A stretch of 64,000 nt of DNA from Helicostylum pulchrum (Eukaryota; Mucoromycota; Mucoromycetes; Mucorales; Mucoraceae). A program made the translations under genes and the position numbers. The DNA is taken from positions 62,001-126,000 of the forward strand of contig JAIXMO010000024.1 of the NCBI GenBank assembly GCA_025677825.1, written 5' to 3'. The notes beneath the pieces are model-generated. The model did not search any database. It had not been told where the DNA came from and saw nothing but the letters and a program-made list of their open reading frames with translations. This document shows, piece after piece, positions 10,643 through 21,385 of this stretch (the stretch's first letter is position 1; every line of letters begins with the position of its first letter).

Positions 10643-12960
10643 TTTCTATTTTTTTTTTTCTTAAAAAAAAGAGAGTTTTATGTAGAAAAAAAAGAGGGGG
10701 GAAACTAAAACTAAATTGTTTTGGAGTATCGTTTCGGTAAATCATACGCCGTGACATCTATCTATCCAGTTTGGTCTTCCAAAACACGTGATACTAGGCG
10801 CACTACTTGTATTGAAAGCTTGAATCTAAAAAACCGTAATAAATTATCCTCCTTCCCTACAAAAAAAAAATCAACTGACGATCATATTGACTGTTCTACC
10901 CCTTCGAAGAGGCGGATTCCATAAAATATTGATAATCGCAGATATTAAAAACAATTGATAGCCATGAATTTAAAGTAAAATGCCTGTGTCTTGCAAGTGA
11001 AGGTTAGCTAAATTCAAGAGATCAGAGTGTTTGAATCGTCCCAATAGATTTATCACCTGAGCGAGGGTTTTGAATTACATACTTAACTAGGCCATGAAAT
11101 TCTAATTTTCTTTGCGTATATCGACAATGAGCATGTAACAATGAAATGTGACGTATTTCTCGACTCAGTTATAATTATGACGGGAAAGACAATAAAACCA
11201 TTTCCACACAAGTTTTTTATATATGAAAAAGTAGATTCTAAATAATACAAAAAATGATGGTATATTGGACTCCCTCCGTTCTATTGAAAATATGAGTAAA
11301 GTACAAAAGATCAAGACTAACAACATAATGGGGTGTTTCCTCTGCAAAAAGATCGAAAAAATTGCTCATTTTTCCTCCAACGAAATTAAAAACTTTTTCT
11401 TACAAAGGAATGCTCTTTTAGCTAAACAGATTAATTATGTTACTTAATTTATAAAACAGGTTGTGTACTTTTACACAATAAACTGAAAATCAGAGTGACT
11501 TCATTCTTGCATCGTCATTTCTATGTTTGCTTGGTGCTGCATAAGCAAAATAAAAAAACTACCTCTTTTCTCTTCCATTTTTTTTTTATTAAAGCCAACA
11601 CTTTGATCAATCAAACCAACTGTCTTTGTACATATAATATATACTAACTAATACTTTTTTTTAAAAGAAAAGGGATGCAAAAAAACCCTTTTCGCTTGAT
11701 CATGGGAATATGCAAGTAAATTAATAAACAAAAAAACAAAAAAAGTTAACACGCCGCCTATATAAAGAGGGCGTAAAAAAAATCCTTTTTTTCCTTTTTT
11801 TTTTTTTATCTTCTCTGTATTATCCTTGTGTCGGGCAGGTGTCATTAATTCTGTTATACAGGAATTTACTCGTTTGGTGGTAATAAGAGGTACTCGTTTT
11901 GACTTGACGCTGCACTAGTTACAAAAGATTCGTCGAAGCTAGCACACACTTTTTTTTTTTAAAGAAAGTGGATTGGCATCGTAGCAAAATGGTGAGAGAA
12001 TTTGTCGCAACACCTTGGGCTCACATTTTCTGGTTTTCTGGAGACGTAATTTACCTCACACTTGTTAGTACTGATGGATAAGAGACTACTACGCTAGGGA
12101 TTACTCTATTGAAATTAGCCATAGTGGCCATCTTCGAACTTGTAAACATATTCTTGCGCTACGTGACACTTGTCTTAAAGTTTCTTCTTGTCCTTCTAGT
12201 TGATTCCTGTTGCGGTTCTGGAGTCTAGGTAAAAAATCCTTCTGTCGCTTATTCCATCTAGACAGTCGGGCTGGGGCAGTCGAGCACACATTTTATATGT
12301 ATCATCTATTGGATTATGTTGGTTAACTTTAGATGAATGATATAACTTGGCCACAGGGGAGTTGTAGTTATTCATTACGAGCACACACTTTTTGGGTCTT
12401 GAAAGAGTTTCCACCTTCTCGTGGTAAGACCTGTTAACCAAATATTGTTATATTTGAGAACTGAGAGAAACTCATTTTTTTTTATTAAATAAAACTGTTC
12501 TTTTTTAATCCGTATTCATCTTTTTTTTTTCCTCCTTTTTTTTTTTTTTTTTTTTTTTGTAAACTACGCGTTCTTTTTGCTTATAAGTAAAGTGTACGTA
12601 CCTTTACGGATGCTCAGTGCTCTAAGAAGAACAGCATCAGTTAGTATAAACATATTTAAAAAGAAAATGCGAAAAGACAGGCTTTTAATATTCGGTAAAA
12701 ACGGATGATAAAATAGGAAGAGGGGGATATTTGATCATGGCGTAATTATACTGCCATTAGCCCGATAATACTTGTATTTGAATATACGTTAGTTAATCAT
12801 TTTTATTATACGTATGTGTACTTGCTGTCCAAGTCCTGATTTATGAAAACTAGCAGTATAAATAAACAAATCGTGATCTCTACAAATCATATCCGGACTA
12901 AACAACAGAGTAAGTAAGGTTGCATATCACTTGTATCAGTTGGAACTAAAAAGAAGAAAA
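10643..12960. other. Gene-poor region right of VMA7
   Basis: About 2.3 kb of AT-rich DNA with several short ORFs (up to 81 codons) of no recognisable family. A T run sits near 12534-12558. The first part presumably holds the VMA7 promoter. From about 12733 to 12900 it contains one copy of a dispersed repeat listed separately. Confidence 0.5.
12733..12905. repeat. Dispersed repeat, copy 1
   Basis: Shares blocks in the same order with 21068-21240: an ATCATGGCGTAATTA-type start, then GTTAGTTAATCATTTTTATT and TACGTATG, and an AAATCAT...CCGG.CTAAACAA end. Spacing is similar, with scattered differences. No coding potential. In the other copy it follows directly after a transposon-like coding remnant, so it may be that element's 3' region. 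Confidence 0.65.
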
Positions 12961-12988
12961 AAAAAATCCTTTTTTTGTTTTTGTTAGC

Positions 12989-13433
12989 TTGAAATCATTT
13001 ACCCGCAGTTTGAAGCGCTTTTATCTTGGTATTGATGAGGAACAGTCAACTATGTCAGGCTATATGGTTATCACACTCGAGGATCCTGATGGCGGTGAAA
13101 ACAAATACAGTTGTAATCTAGAGAAAGGAATAGAAGACCTCAAATATCCGGTTGATTATGACTTCGAAGGGCTTATACTCGAGTGTACCAAAAGCGTGTA
13201 AATTATTGTATGGAATCATCTGGGAAAAACCATTGGTATATTTGAGAATGGAAAACTTTTAAAACTTGATTACCCCTTAAGCACTGAACGTTTTTGTATT
13301 GAATAAGTTTTTTATTCATTTATTTCTAATGTAAATAAAAACTTTATTTTCTTTATTACAGCACGTCTTTAATATCGACCTCGGAACAAAATTTATTGTC
13401 GAGGCAAATGAAGGTTGCATATAAATGGATAAC
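12989..13433 (+). pseudogene. Unidentified degenerate coding fragment
   Basis: A likely acceptor (TTTTTGTTAG) precedes an open frame of about 70 codons with good protein composition (GYMVITLEDPDGGENKYSC, YPVDYDFEGLILECT). It stops at 13201, but the same frame continues for another 34 codons (GKTIGIFENGKLLKLDYPL) to 13305. After an intron-like gap ending in TTTATTACAG at 13361, another short stretch reads HVFNIDLGTKFIVEANEG. The pattern suggests the C-terminal part of a multi-exon gene that has lost its frame. I do not recognise the family. No N-terminal part is visible upstream. Confidence 0.35.
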
Positions 13434-15662
13434 ACACACGGTGATCAGTTGATAAATAATTTGCGATAATTTAATAACCCAAAGCAGCTACGTTACTCAT
13501 ATAGTCTTAGAATAGCCGTCGTTTTATAGATCCTCTACTTCAAAGTATACTTTCACAAAGGACGCGAGGGGAATCGCTACTCTTAATTCTCTAACGATTC
13601 ATAAGAGATTCCTACGCCAATATTATTCAGCCAATTGAGTTCTTCTAGCAAAACAAAGAGTGTAAAAAAAAAGAGAGATGTCGCCCTTTAAACAAGAATA
13701 TTTTATTATTTCTTGTCATTATATGTGATACACGCTTTCATTTTCTCGCACATAATAGCTTAAAAAAATAATAATCGCAAAGTACCGTACCACATAATCG
13801 TGCATACCATGGAATCTCCAGATGTAATTATCCTAAACCTTAAATATACCATCGAAAAGTACGCGAATACCAGACCTTACACTATAATTTCATTTCCCTT
13901 CTTTTTTTTTCGTTAATTAAAATATGTACAAAAAAAAATATATATGCAGCTTCAAAAAAGTTATTCATTTAATGTTAAACAAAGTATACCAGTTTCTTCC
14001 ATCTTTTTCATGTTTTACTTCACTGTAACACTACATATACCGAATATACCCGCTTGGGACGATCTTGAAAAAAAGAAAAAGTCTCCCTTCTTTTCCCGGT
14101 AAAAAAATTGTGTGTTTTACCGTCATATGACGTACGGGTCGGTAATCAAGCCGGCAGTTCCATACAACATTTTTTATTTTACTTTGCGTGAAATAATCGT
14201 CTTTAAAGTAACACATGCGTTGATATTTTAAGATGAGTAATAATTGCATGCGCTTACAACTAACGCTTTAAAAAGAGGATACGAAATCTTATTAACAAAA
14301 AAAAAGTCTGGGCAAAATATATAACGTATATATGTTCAATATACATCCCATCTTAAATTTAGAAAAGAAGAATATGAATGATCTAGGTTCAACGTAGCTA
14401 CAAAAACCAGTTATTTTTTTTTAAAAAAAAAGACGTTGAGAGATCCACGGCTCAACACAAAAAAAAGAAAAAAAAACCAACCAATTGAGAGGCGAAAGTG
14501 TGATCGTTTAGACACGAGATTCATAGATACCGCGAGGGATTTTCATTGTCCAATTGTTTTCATCCCGTTTATCATCCTGATCAAAGGGTAAAAAGAGTTT
14601 TTTTTTTTTAAAAAAAAATGCCTTTTGGTTATTCGGTGTTAGGCTATTGTAGGGCCGGGCAAATATTAAAAGTCGTATGCTTTTTGGTACGTGAGAAATA
14701 ACATAAAAATAGTTTCCAGAGATTATATCACCTAGTGTAATGCTTATCCATACAAATCGTAAGAAGGGTGCTGTAAGACGGCCACCTATTTTTTTGTTGC
14801 TGGTAAAGCTATCAGCTAATTCAATTGAAATTCTATAGCAATTAAAGGGTGATCTACACCAGTCGCTGGAACTCATCCTAGAAACTAAATGACTTTCTGA
14901 ATGTATTTAGAGCTCTGCATTTAAAAGAGGTCCCTTGTCTGAACAATTCGGAATAACACGCGGAAAAAAAAAATTAAGAAACAAAAAAAGTTCAATGTTT
15001 ATTTAAAAAAAATATGCATAAAAAAAAAGCAAGTAACCCTAAACTACATATGCTCCAAAACAAATATCGCAGTAATTTCTTCATGGCTTTCAACTTGGCT
15101 ATCGAATTTTGCCCATGGAATCAGTTCACACTCCTTTCTTACGTAACATGGATTAAGTTAAAAATCCGCCGTAAAAAAAACATACAAAAAAAAGTAAACT
15201 CCAAATAAAACTACTAAACAATTTTGTACATCAGTACTTTGCGCATCTTTTTTTTTACATGTATTTTTTTTATAAACCATCCCTTTTTTTTCGTTCAAAA
15301 AAAAAAAAAAAAAAAAAAAAAAGATCGGAACTTCTCCACGGAATTGAGTTATAAAAAAAAAAGTTACCCCATCTTTAACTGGGGCCAGAAAATTTTGATA
15401 TTATACTTCCGCATTCTACCTAATCCATGGAATTGAAAAATACATTTAATAAGCTATTACCAACCAGTGTATGTATACCAATGTTTAATTTTTTAATGAA
15501 TGTTCTCCGTATCAACAAAAAAAAAAACGTGGCACAATTTAATTTTGATTTATTTGAGACAATTATGTAATAAACCGAAACCTTTTTTTCCCCTGTAATC
15601 TAACTTGTCCACTTGCGACAGTTACATCTATAATGCAAACTTTATTTACGCAACGCCTTAAC

Positions 15663-15740
15663 ACAATAGTAGACAGTACAACAATAGACAGTACAACAAT
15701 AGACAGTACAATAGTAGACAGTACAATAGTAGATAGTACA
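15663..15740. repeat. 15-bp minisatellite, five copies
   Basis: Five tandem units of 15 bases (units at 15663, 15678, 15693, 15708 and 15723) plus three bases. Consensus ACAATAGTAGACAGT, with an ACAACAATAGACAGT variant in units 2 and 3 and one G-to-A variant (GACAGT to GATAGT... ) in unit 5. It lies in non-coding DNA. Confidence 0.93.
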
Positions 15741-16899
15741 TTTAGTATATGATAAATTAGATATTTTATTACTTTTTTTTTCTTGGTAAGCCAACCTTTT
15801 TTCTTTTTAACGATGAAAAGAACTTTGAAGGTAATAATGCCAATTGATTTGAAGAGAGAACTTTAATAAACTAAAGTCAAACGGTGCGATTATTGAAAAT
15901 GCAGTAAAAACCAAGTAGATAAAGTTGTCATTTCAAAATAATAAGTATAGTTGTATATGCATTTAATAAAACAGGGATATAATTTCTGCATGTACTATCC
16001 CATGGGATATCGACGCAACTTGAATGTGCTTTTTAATTATGTAGCAGTGTGTGTTCATTCATTTTTAATACAAAGAGACAAAAAATTAAATGTAATGAAA
16101 CAGGAACATAGAGTAGGGTTCAATTTAACTCTGGGTCAGTACAGAATACGTGTGCGCGCGAAAACAAGCTGAGCTTGATAAAGAGTATACCAATGAAACA
16201 ATAGTTGTTCTGGAAAAGGGAAAACAGGGTTTTTTTTTATACCAGTCAATTAAAACGAGGGGGACAAAACAGTAAAAAAAAAAAAGTTCGACGCAAGTCT
16301 GGAGTTCCCTTTAACCGTAGTCAGGGTCTGGTGAAACAAAAAAGTTCGGATATTAAATTAAAATGTATTTTTACTAGGTGGACTTTAATTCGATCAAGTA
16401 AGAAAGGGGAAAACGAGGGAAGAAATGGTATATTTCCAACTCAAAAAAGCAATTTTTTATTATCCTTCTAACTTTTTGCGAAAAAAACATACTAATAAAC
16501 TTTTTTTGCTCTAATGTAACCAATAAACATAGTTTTTCATTCCATGGGAGAGAAAAAAAAGATAGAGCAAAAAAAAGTGCTACGAAAAAACAAAAAGAAA
16601 AAAAAAATCCCAGTTAATTAAAAAAAAAAATTTAACCCATGGGAAACCCACCCATCCTTCAAAAAATGAAACATCGCCTGTTCGAGGTAAAAACTTTCGA
16701 TTTATTCAGATCCCCAAACAGTTTTTTCATATATATTTTTTCAGCAGTAGTAGAATAGTTTATCTGTAAAAATAAATAAAAGCATGTATGCACATTTAAG
16801 ATTAATCATAAACAATATTTAATTATATAATCATGTAATGTCAAAATGTTTCTCCAATATTATTGCTTTATATAGAAACCACGAATCATAATTTTTCCT

Positions 16900-16902
<3 letters not shown>

Positions 16903-16939
<37 letters not shown>
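16903..16939. repeat. Poly(A) tract of 37 bases
   Basis: Uninterrupted A run, the longest homopolymer in the window. It could be a relic of retroposition, but no coding sequence adjoins it on the 5' side. Confidence 0.9.
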
Positions 16940-16942
<3 letters not shown>

Positions 16943-17285
16943 TAAAGGGGGTTATAGAGTGGAAAAACATATACAACGTGAGCTGTCAATAAAACATCGC
17001 ATAATCTGTCTAATCCTTTTCATACAAAAGGGAATGAAGCCACTATTTTTTTTTACAAGGTACACAAAAGACATGCCACTTTCTCTAAACAACCAACACT
17101 TTTTCTTCTTTTTTATTTGGATTCACTTCTATATTTGGTAAAAAAAAAAAAAAACTCAGTATGCCAGTGGCGTGACGAAAATAACTTTTTCTTCCCGGCC
17201 AACAAAAACTCGCGTTTCACCAAAATACCTTATTTCCATAACAAGTACGCGGGGTAGTTTGGAAAAATAAATAATTTCGATCCGA

Positions 17286-17300
17286 AAACATATATATACA
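17286..17300 (+). promoter_or_regulatory. Probable TATA box of the transporter gene
   Basis: CATATATATACAG about 100 bases upstream of the ATG. A pyrimidine-rich leader (TTCTCTTTTTTTTTCTC) and an A/C-rich start context (ACAAACAAAATGG) follow, a layout usual for strongly expressed fungal genes. Confidence 0.5.
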
Positions 17301-17397
17301 GACCCGATTCTTCTACCCAAATTTCTCTTTTTTTTTTCTCATTATTAAATAATTTAATTCTTTCTCTTTTTAAACAAATAACAAACAAACAAACAAA

Positions 17398-18882
17398 ATG
17401 GATTCTCTTGACTTAAAGTTACCGGGATACATGGTCTACTGTGTGATCATTGCCTGTCTTGGATCTTTTAGTAACGGTTGGGTCATTGGCTCAGCTAACG
17501 TTCCTGGAGAAGTGACACATGCCTGTGCCAACGGTATGGCCCATGTCGCCAACAGTGCCTTCCCCGATTGTCTCCCTATGAACGATGCCCTCTGGGGTTT
17601 CGCCGTCTCCTCTTTCTGTGTTGGTGGTTTAATTGGTGGTCTCTTTGGCGGTACCATCCAAACCAAGTTTGGTCGTAAGAAGACCATTATCTTCAACAAC
17701 CTCGGTTGGATTATTGGTGCCATCTTAATCGGTGCCTCTGTCTCTCCTGCCATGTTCATTATCGGCCGTATCTTCTGTGGTCTTTCTTGCGGTCTCGGAT
17801 CTCTTTCTACACCTACCTACGTTGGTGAAATCTCTACTGTCAAGGCTCGTGGTACCATGGGTACTTGCAACCAATTTGCTATTGTCATTGGTATCTTGCT
17901 CGCTTCTGTTGTTGGTCTTCCTCTTGCCTACGTCCCTCTTTGGAGAATCAACTATGCTATTGTCGCTATCCCTGCTATTGCCCAATTCTTCTTGATGGCT
18001 GGTTGTGTTGAATCTCCTCGTTACCTCATCTCTCAAAACCGTCTTGAAGAAGCCCGTGCTAACCTCCAAAGACTTCGTCCCGGAGCCAACATCGAACGTG
18101 AATTCTTTGAACAAGTTGAAGGTATCCTCGGTACTTCTGCTGCTCGTGCCATTACCAACGTCAACAACATGGATAAGGTTGAAGAAAAGGACATTGATAA
18201 CAGCAAGCTTGAAGATGGTGTTCAAGAAGGTGATAATGAGATGCACGCTACCTTAAACATGATTCAAATCTTCCAAGACCCTATTGTCCGCAAGGTTGCT
18301 GTCACTGTTATCTTGCTTCATGTTATTCAACAATTGATTGGTATGAACGCTGTCATGTACTACTCTACTACCATTTTCAACATGTCTTTCGATGCTGATA
18401 TGTCAAAGTATATGGCTATTGTTACCACTGTTGTTAACTTTGTCGCTACCATTGTCTCCTTGATCTTGATTGATCGTATGGGTCGTCGTCCTTTGCTTTT
18501 AATTGCTGAAGCTGGTGCTTGTATTTTCTCTGTTCTCTTGATCATTGGTTATGTCTATAGCATTGGTGCACTCTTAATTGTTGCTGTCTTCGGTTATGTT
18601 CTTTCATTTGCTGTTGGTGTCGGACCTATTCCTTGGATGATGACCTCTGAAATGTCACCTGTTTACGCTTCATCTGCTGTCGGTTCCGTTGCTACTGCAG
18701 TTAACTGGGCAATGAACTTCTTGATTGGTCAATGTTTCCCTGTTATCTTTGCTGAAATCCAAGGTTACTCATTTGCCATCTTTGCTGCTATTGCCGCTTT
18801 AGCATTCGTCTTTACTTGGTTCAGAGTTCCCGAAACTAAGAACCGCTCCATTGAAGCTATCGTCAAGTCTTTTGAAACTTAA
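17398..18882 (+). CDS. MFS sugar transporter, GLUT/HXT type (494 aa)
   Basis: Intronless 12-helix sugar porter of the major facilitator superfamily. Visible signatures: the loop 2-3 motif GGTIQTKFGRKKTI, the PESPR-like VESPRYLISQNR after helix 6, QQLIGMNAVMYYST in helix 7, the loop 8-9 motif DRMGRRPLLL, GPIPWMMTSE in helix 10 and VPETKNRSIEAI at the end. A charged cytoplasmic loop of about 50 residues lies between helices 6 and 7. The sequence is closer to the glucose facilitator group than to proton-linked quinate or lactose permeases, so hexose is the default substrate. A polyol such as inositol cannot be excluded, given the convergent myo-inositol oxygenase gene 263 bases downstream. Codons are strongly biased to C- and T-ending forms and the promoter is well formed, suggesting high expression. 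Confidence 0.93.
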   Translation: MDSLDLKLPGYMVYCVIIACLGSFSNGWVIGSANVPGEVTHACANGMAHVANSAFPDCLPMNDALWGFAVSSFCVGGLIGGLFGGTIQTKFGRKKTIIFNNLGWIIGAILIGASVSPAMFIIGRIFCGLSCGLGSLSTPTYVGEISTVKARGTMGTCNQFAIVIGILLASVVGLPLAYVPLWRINYAIVAIPAIAQFFLMAGCVESPRYLISQNRLEEARANLQRLRPGANIEREFFEQVEGILGTSAARAITNVNNMDKVEEKDIDNSKLEDGVQEGDNEMHATLNMIQIFQDPIVRKVAVTVILLHVIQQLIGMNAVMYYSTTIFNMSFDADMSKYMAIVTTVVNFVATIVSLILIDRMGRRPLLLIAEAGACIFSVLLIIGYVYSIGALLIVAVFGYVLSFAVGVGPIPWMMTSEMSPVYASSAVGSVATAVNWAMNFLIGQCFPVIFAEIQGYSFAIFAAIAALAFVFTWFRVPETKNRSIEAIVKSFET

Positions 18883-19145
18883 AAAAACTTTTTCTTTTAT
18901 CCCCCCCTTAACATTTTCTTTTTACAACTACATAATTTTAATTTTTCTCCTAGCATTTTTTTTGTATATTTTTTTCGTAATATATTACTCTTTAATTATT
19001 TTACACCCTTTTCTTTGAACGTTGACCGTTCTATTATATCTCATTTTAAAATAAAAAAAAAATTTAAAAAAAATTTCTTTATTTTATTACAGCACTTTTT
19101 CCCCCCAAAAAAAAATATGTTTAAAAATACTCTTTTTCCAGTTTT
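18883..19145. other. Shared 3' region of convergent genes
   Basis: 263 bases between two stop codons, rich in T and A runs on both sides. Polyadenylation signals for both genes must lie here. TTATTTTATTACAGC near 19078 is intron-like but has no coding sequence to join. Confidence 0.5.
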
Positions 19146-20096
19146 TTACCATTTGATTTTGTCGGGAAAAAATTCGTTTATCAATTCCTTGTAATACGGT
19201 TTTAATGAGATAATATCTGGTTCATCCTCAGCTTTGGAATAAAGATCATATTGGTTGAAAATTTTAACCCAACTCATCATTTCAATATCATGTGCATTTA
19301 ATAGCCAAGCATATTCACCGTCTGTGTGACAAGAATAAAACGAGTGATGACGAATGATATATAGAGCTTGAGGAGGTAAATAAGCTTTACACACTTGATA
19401 AAAGTATTCATCATGTCCATAGCTAAGGTGTACTTGGTCTAACCCACAATGAGGAGAGTAAATGCCGTACTTTGTATTGTAAGCAGGGTTACTATCATCT
19501 ACGTTTCCTTTCAAATACTTTGAATAAACAATGTTTTTAGAGAATTGACAACCGACGGGAAAGGTATCCCCAACAACCTTTTGTTTGGTATTATTATTAG
19601 TAAACTTTTCTGTCTCAGTTCTTAAAAAAAAAAAATGACTTACTGTCCATTGTGGTTCACCTAGAAAAAATAAATATTTTCCAAGATCATGAATCAAAGC
19701 CGTAAGAATCATCCACCGTGGTTGGCCATCTTTTCTGGCGGCTTCAGCCGATTGGAGAGAATGAACAATTTGAGACATTTGCGTATCAGGATCAGATTCA
19801 TCCACCAACGTATTTAAAAGTTCCAACGCTTCCCAAATACCCATTTCAGCATGATCCAATTGACCATAAAGTGCCTTCTTTTGCAGCACATGTTCTAACG
19901 TTTGTTTTTCATGGTTTTCTTTATAGAACGCTGCTACCAGTGGCTGTTCATCATCGGCTGCTTCATAATCACGAAAAGCAGTAGTTTCTTTATCTGATTT
20001 ATTGGCTCCGTATTTTGTCTTGATGTAACCTTCCCAGGCTTCTGCGATTTTAACTGCTTCAGACAGTTGGTTTGGTGTGGTTGTAATAACTCTCAT
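19146..20096 (-). CDS. myo-Inositol oxygenase (294 aa)
   Basis: Two exons: complement(join(19146..19577,19644..20096)). MIOX uses a di-iron centre and O2 to cleave myo-inositol to D-glucuronate, the first step of inositol catabolism. Iron-binding family elements are visible in order: His in KENHEKQTLEHV, the HD pair in ALIHDLGKYLFFLGEPQW, VVGDTFPVGCQFS, PHCGLDQVHLSYGHDEY, IRHHSFYSCH and LNAHDIEMM. Length and end (FNQYDLYSKAEDEPDI ... YYKELINEFFPDKIKW) match the animal and plant enzymes. The 66-base intron is a multiple of three and has no stop, so the ORF reads through it. Removal is required because QWT joins VVGDTF exactly as in the family. The neighbouring convergent transporter could supply the substrate. 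Confidence 0.94.
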   Translation of the reverse strand: MRVITTTPNQLSEAVKIAEAWEGYIKTKYGANKSDKETTAFRDYEAADDEQPLVAAFYKENHEKQTLEHVLQKKALYGQLDHAEMGIWEALELLNTLVDESDPDTQMSQIVHSLQSAEAARKDGQPRWMILTALIHDLGKYLFFLGEPQWTVSHFFFLRTETEKFTNNNTKQKVVGDTFPVGCQFSKNIVYSKYLKGNVDDSNPAYNTKYGIYSPHCGLDQVHLSYGHDEYFYQVCKAYLPPQALYIIRHHSFYSCHTDGEYAWLLNAHDIEMMSWVKIFNQYDLYSKAEDEPDIISLKPYYKELINEFFPDKIKW

Positions 20097-20690
20097 TGAA
20101 TGAAATAGAGAATAAAAGGAGAATAAAAAAGGTGTGAAGAATAAAACTGAAACTTTTTTTTTTTGCTTTATATTTTGGCGTTTGATATACTTTTTTTCTC
20201 ACGCTTGTATAAACATTAAATATCGATTGATCTAAAATAGCTGATACAAACGCCTATTTCCTCCTTCATATATCGAAAACAAACACACACAAAAAAGGCG
20301 CCTATTCGGTAATGATGTACTTTCAAAGCTAAAAAAAAACTAAAATCGAGATCTTTACAAGAAGGAATAACTTGATAAAAATAACTTTTGTGATCTGCAT
20401 CACTATTCACATATGCGTGTTACAAAAAGGTTATTATTTTTTAATTTTATGTCTGTTCTTTTTTTGTAGGTATTCTTATAGTACACTCTTTCCTGAATAA
20501 TTTTGTACACTCACGCGAAAGAGAAGAAAGATAGAATATCTACACCGTTAACGGCATTGGATTTACGCTTGGTTGAAAACTATAAAACATCCGCTGGTCT
20601 TGAAGAAAATGTCAAGGACATTTTTATATTCATGTAATTAATATTTCTTCACAATAAGAAAAAAAAAAACTGAAAGTCTACTTTTCTCTG
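20097..20690. other. Region upstream of the inositol oxygenase gene
   Basis: About 600 bases including the promoter of the minus-strand MIOX gene. Only short AT-rich ORFs. No motif or RNA gene recognised. Confidence 0.45.
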
Positions 20691-20754
20691 TTTATAGCTT
20701 AAAAGATGCATGCGTTTTGCTACGGGACCAATAAACGGCATCAAAAAAAGACAT

Positions 20755-21085
20755 TTTCAAAATCTAGAGTATTTATTTGGCTTCCACATCATTTAACAAA
20801 ATCACCGCTTGTTTGCCCTACTTGTAAAAAAAGAATTGACACCAATGGAATGGGTTAAGAAAGCCAAGACAAGAAGAATTATCGATGAAGAGAGATAAAC
20901 TTAAAAAAAAATATCAGCAGTTTGAATACCAACTAATATATGCATTTTATAACAGTTGTTTTTATCTTATGAGTATGCGATACAAGTGCAAGAATAACAG
21001 TTGTTTTTATCTTATGAGTATGCGATACAAGTGCAAGAATAACAGTAATAGCGTGATCTATTTAGTAATCATGGCGTAATTAACT
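20755..21085 (+). pseudogene. Transposon-associated zinc-ribbon-like protein remnant
   Basis: Two frames together give RVFIWLPHHLTKSPLVCPTCKKRI, then after a frameshift near 20850 WVKKAKTRRIID, then after a gap NSCFYLMSMRYKCKNN. This order (a W.P block, CP.C zinc half-site, KK..ARR.ID, then FYLM..RYKC) is one I associate with large multi-copy ORFs in transposon-rich fungal genomes. The 45-base segment encoding NSCFYLMSMRYKCKN is present twice in tandem, in frame. No intact ORF survives. A dispersed repeat follows immediately. The family name is uncertain. Confidence 0.6.
20951..21045. repeat. 45-bp perfect tandem duplication
   Basis: Positions 20951-20995 and 20996-21040 are identical, and AACAG of a third unit starts at 21041. 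The period is a multiple of three and keeps the frame of the transposon-like remnant. Confidence 0.97.
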
Positions 21086-21240
21086 TCATAAATACTCGTA
21101 TTTTCATATATGTTAGTTAATCATTTTTATTGTACGTATGTTGTCCCAACTTGACTCACACATAAGTTTCCTTTTTATGCGAATAGAACCAAGTTGAACG
21201 TGTAAATCATGCGAACAAAGTATTAGCCGGCTAAACAATT
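21068..21240. repeat. Dispersed repeat, copy 2
   Basis: Matches the copy at 12733-12905 in block order: ATCATGGCGTAATTA, GTTAGTTAATCATTTTTATT, TACGTATG, then AAATCAT and CCGGCTAAACAA. It begins just past the zinc-ribbon-like remnant. Confidence 0.65.
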
Positions 21241-21385
21241 TTTCGCGTAAAACTTCTAATGTTGAGGTTAGTTTTCCTCTCTAAAAAGGCAAGTCACCGT
21301 TCTGGTAAAATTTTAATGGGAGCCATTTAAACAATGAAATTCTATTTTTTAGCCTTTTTTTTTTTAATATATATTTTACAAAGTA

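Larger units (their letters stand above)
13434..17280. other. Long gene-poor region left of the transporter
   Basis: Nearly 4 kb without a supportable gene. It holds scattered ORFs up to 122 codons (minus 14508-14876), a 15-bp minisatellite at 15663-15740, an A run at 15299-15322 and a 37-base A run at 16903-16939. Several A-rich blocks are spread through it. Confidence 0.5.

Noticed and set aside
10721..10924. 67-codon plus-strand ORF upstream of VMA7
   Set aside because: No family resemblance, and it overlaps the region expected to be the VMA7 promoter.
14508..14876. 122-codon minus-strand ORF
   Set aside because: Plausible composition in its first half, but it ends in poly-Phe/Lys, has no homologous motif and no flanking exons.
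15299..15322. A run considered as a retroposon poly(A) tail
   Set aside because: No coding sequence or target-site duplication next to it; such runs are common throughout the window.
17436..18246. Minus-strand ORFs of 107 and 173 codons
   Set aside because: They lie inside the transporter gene in antisense and reflect its strong codon bias.
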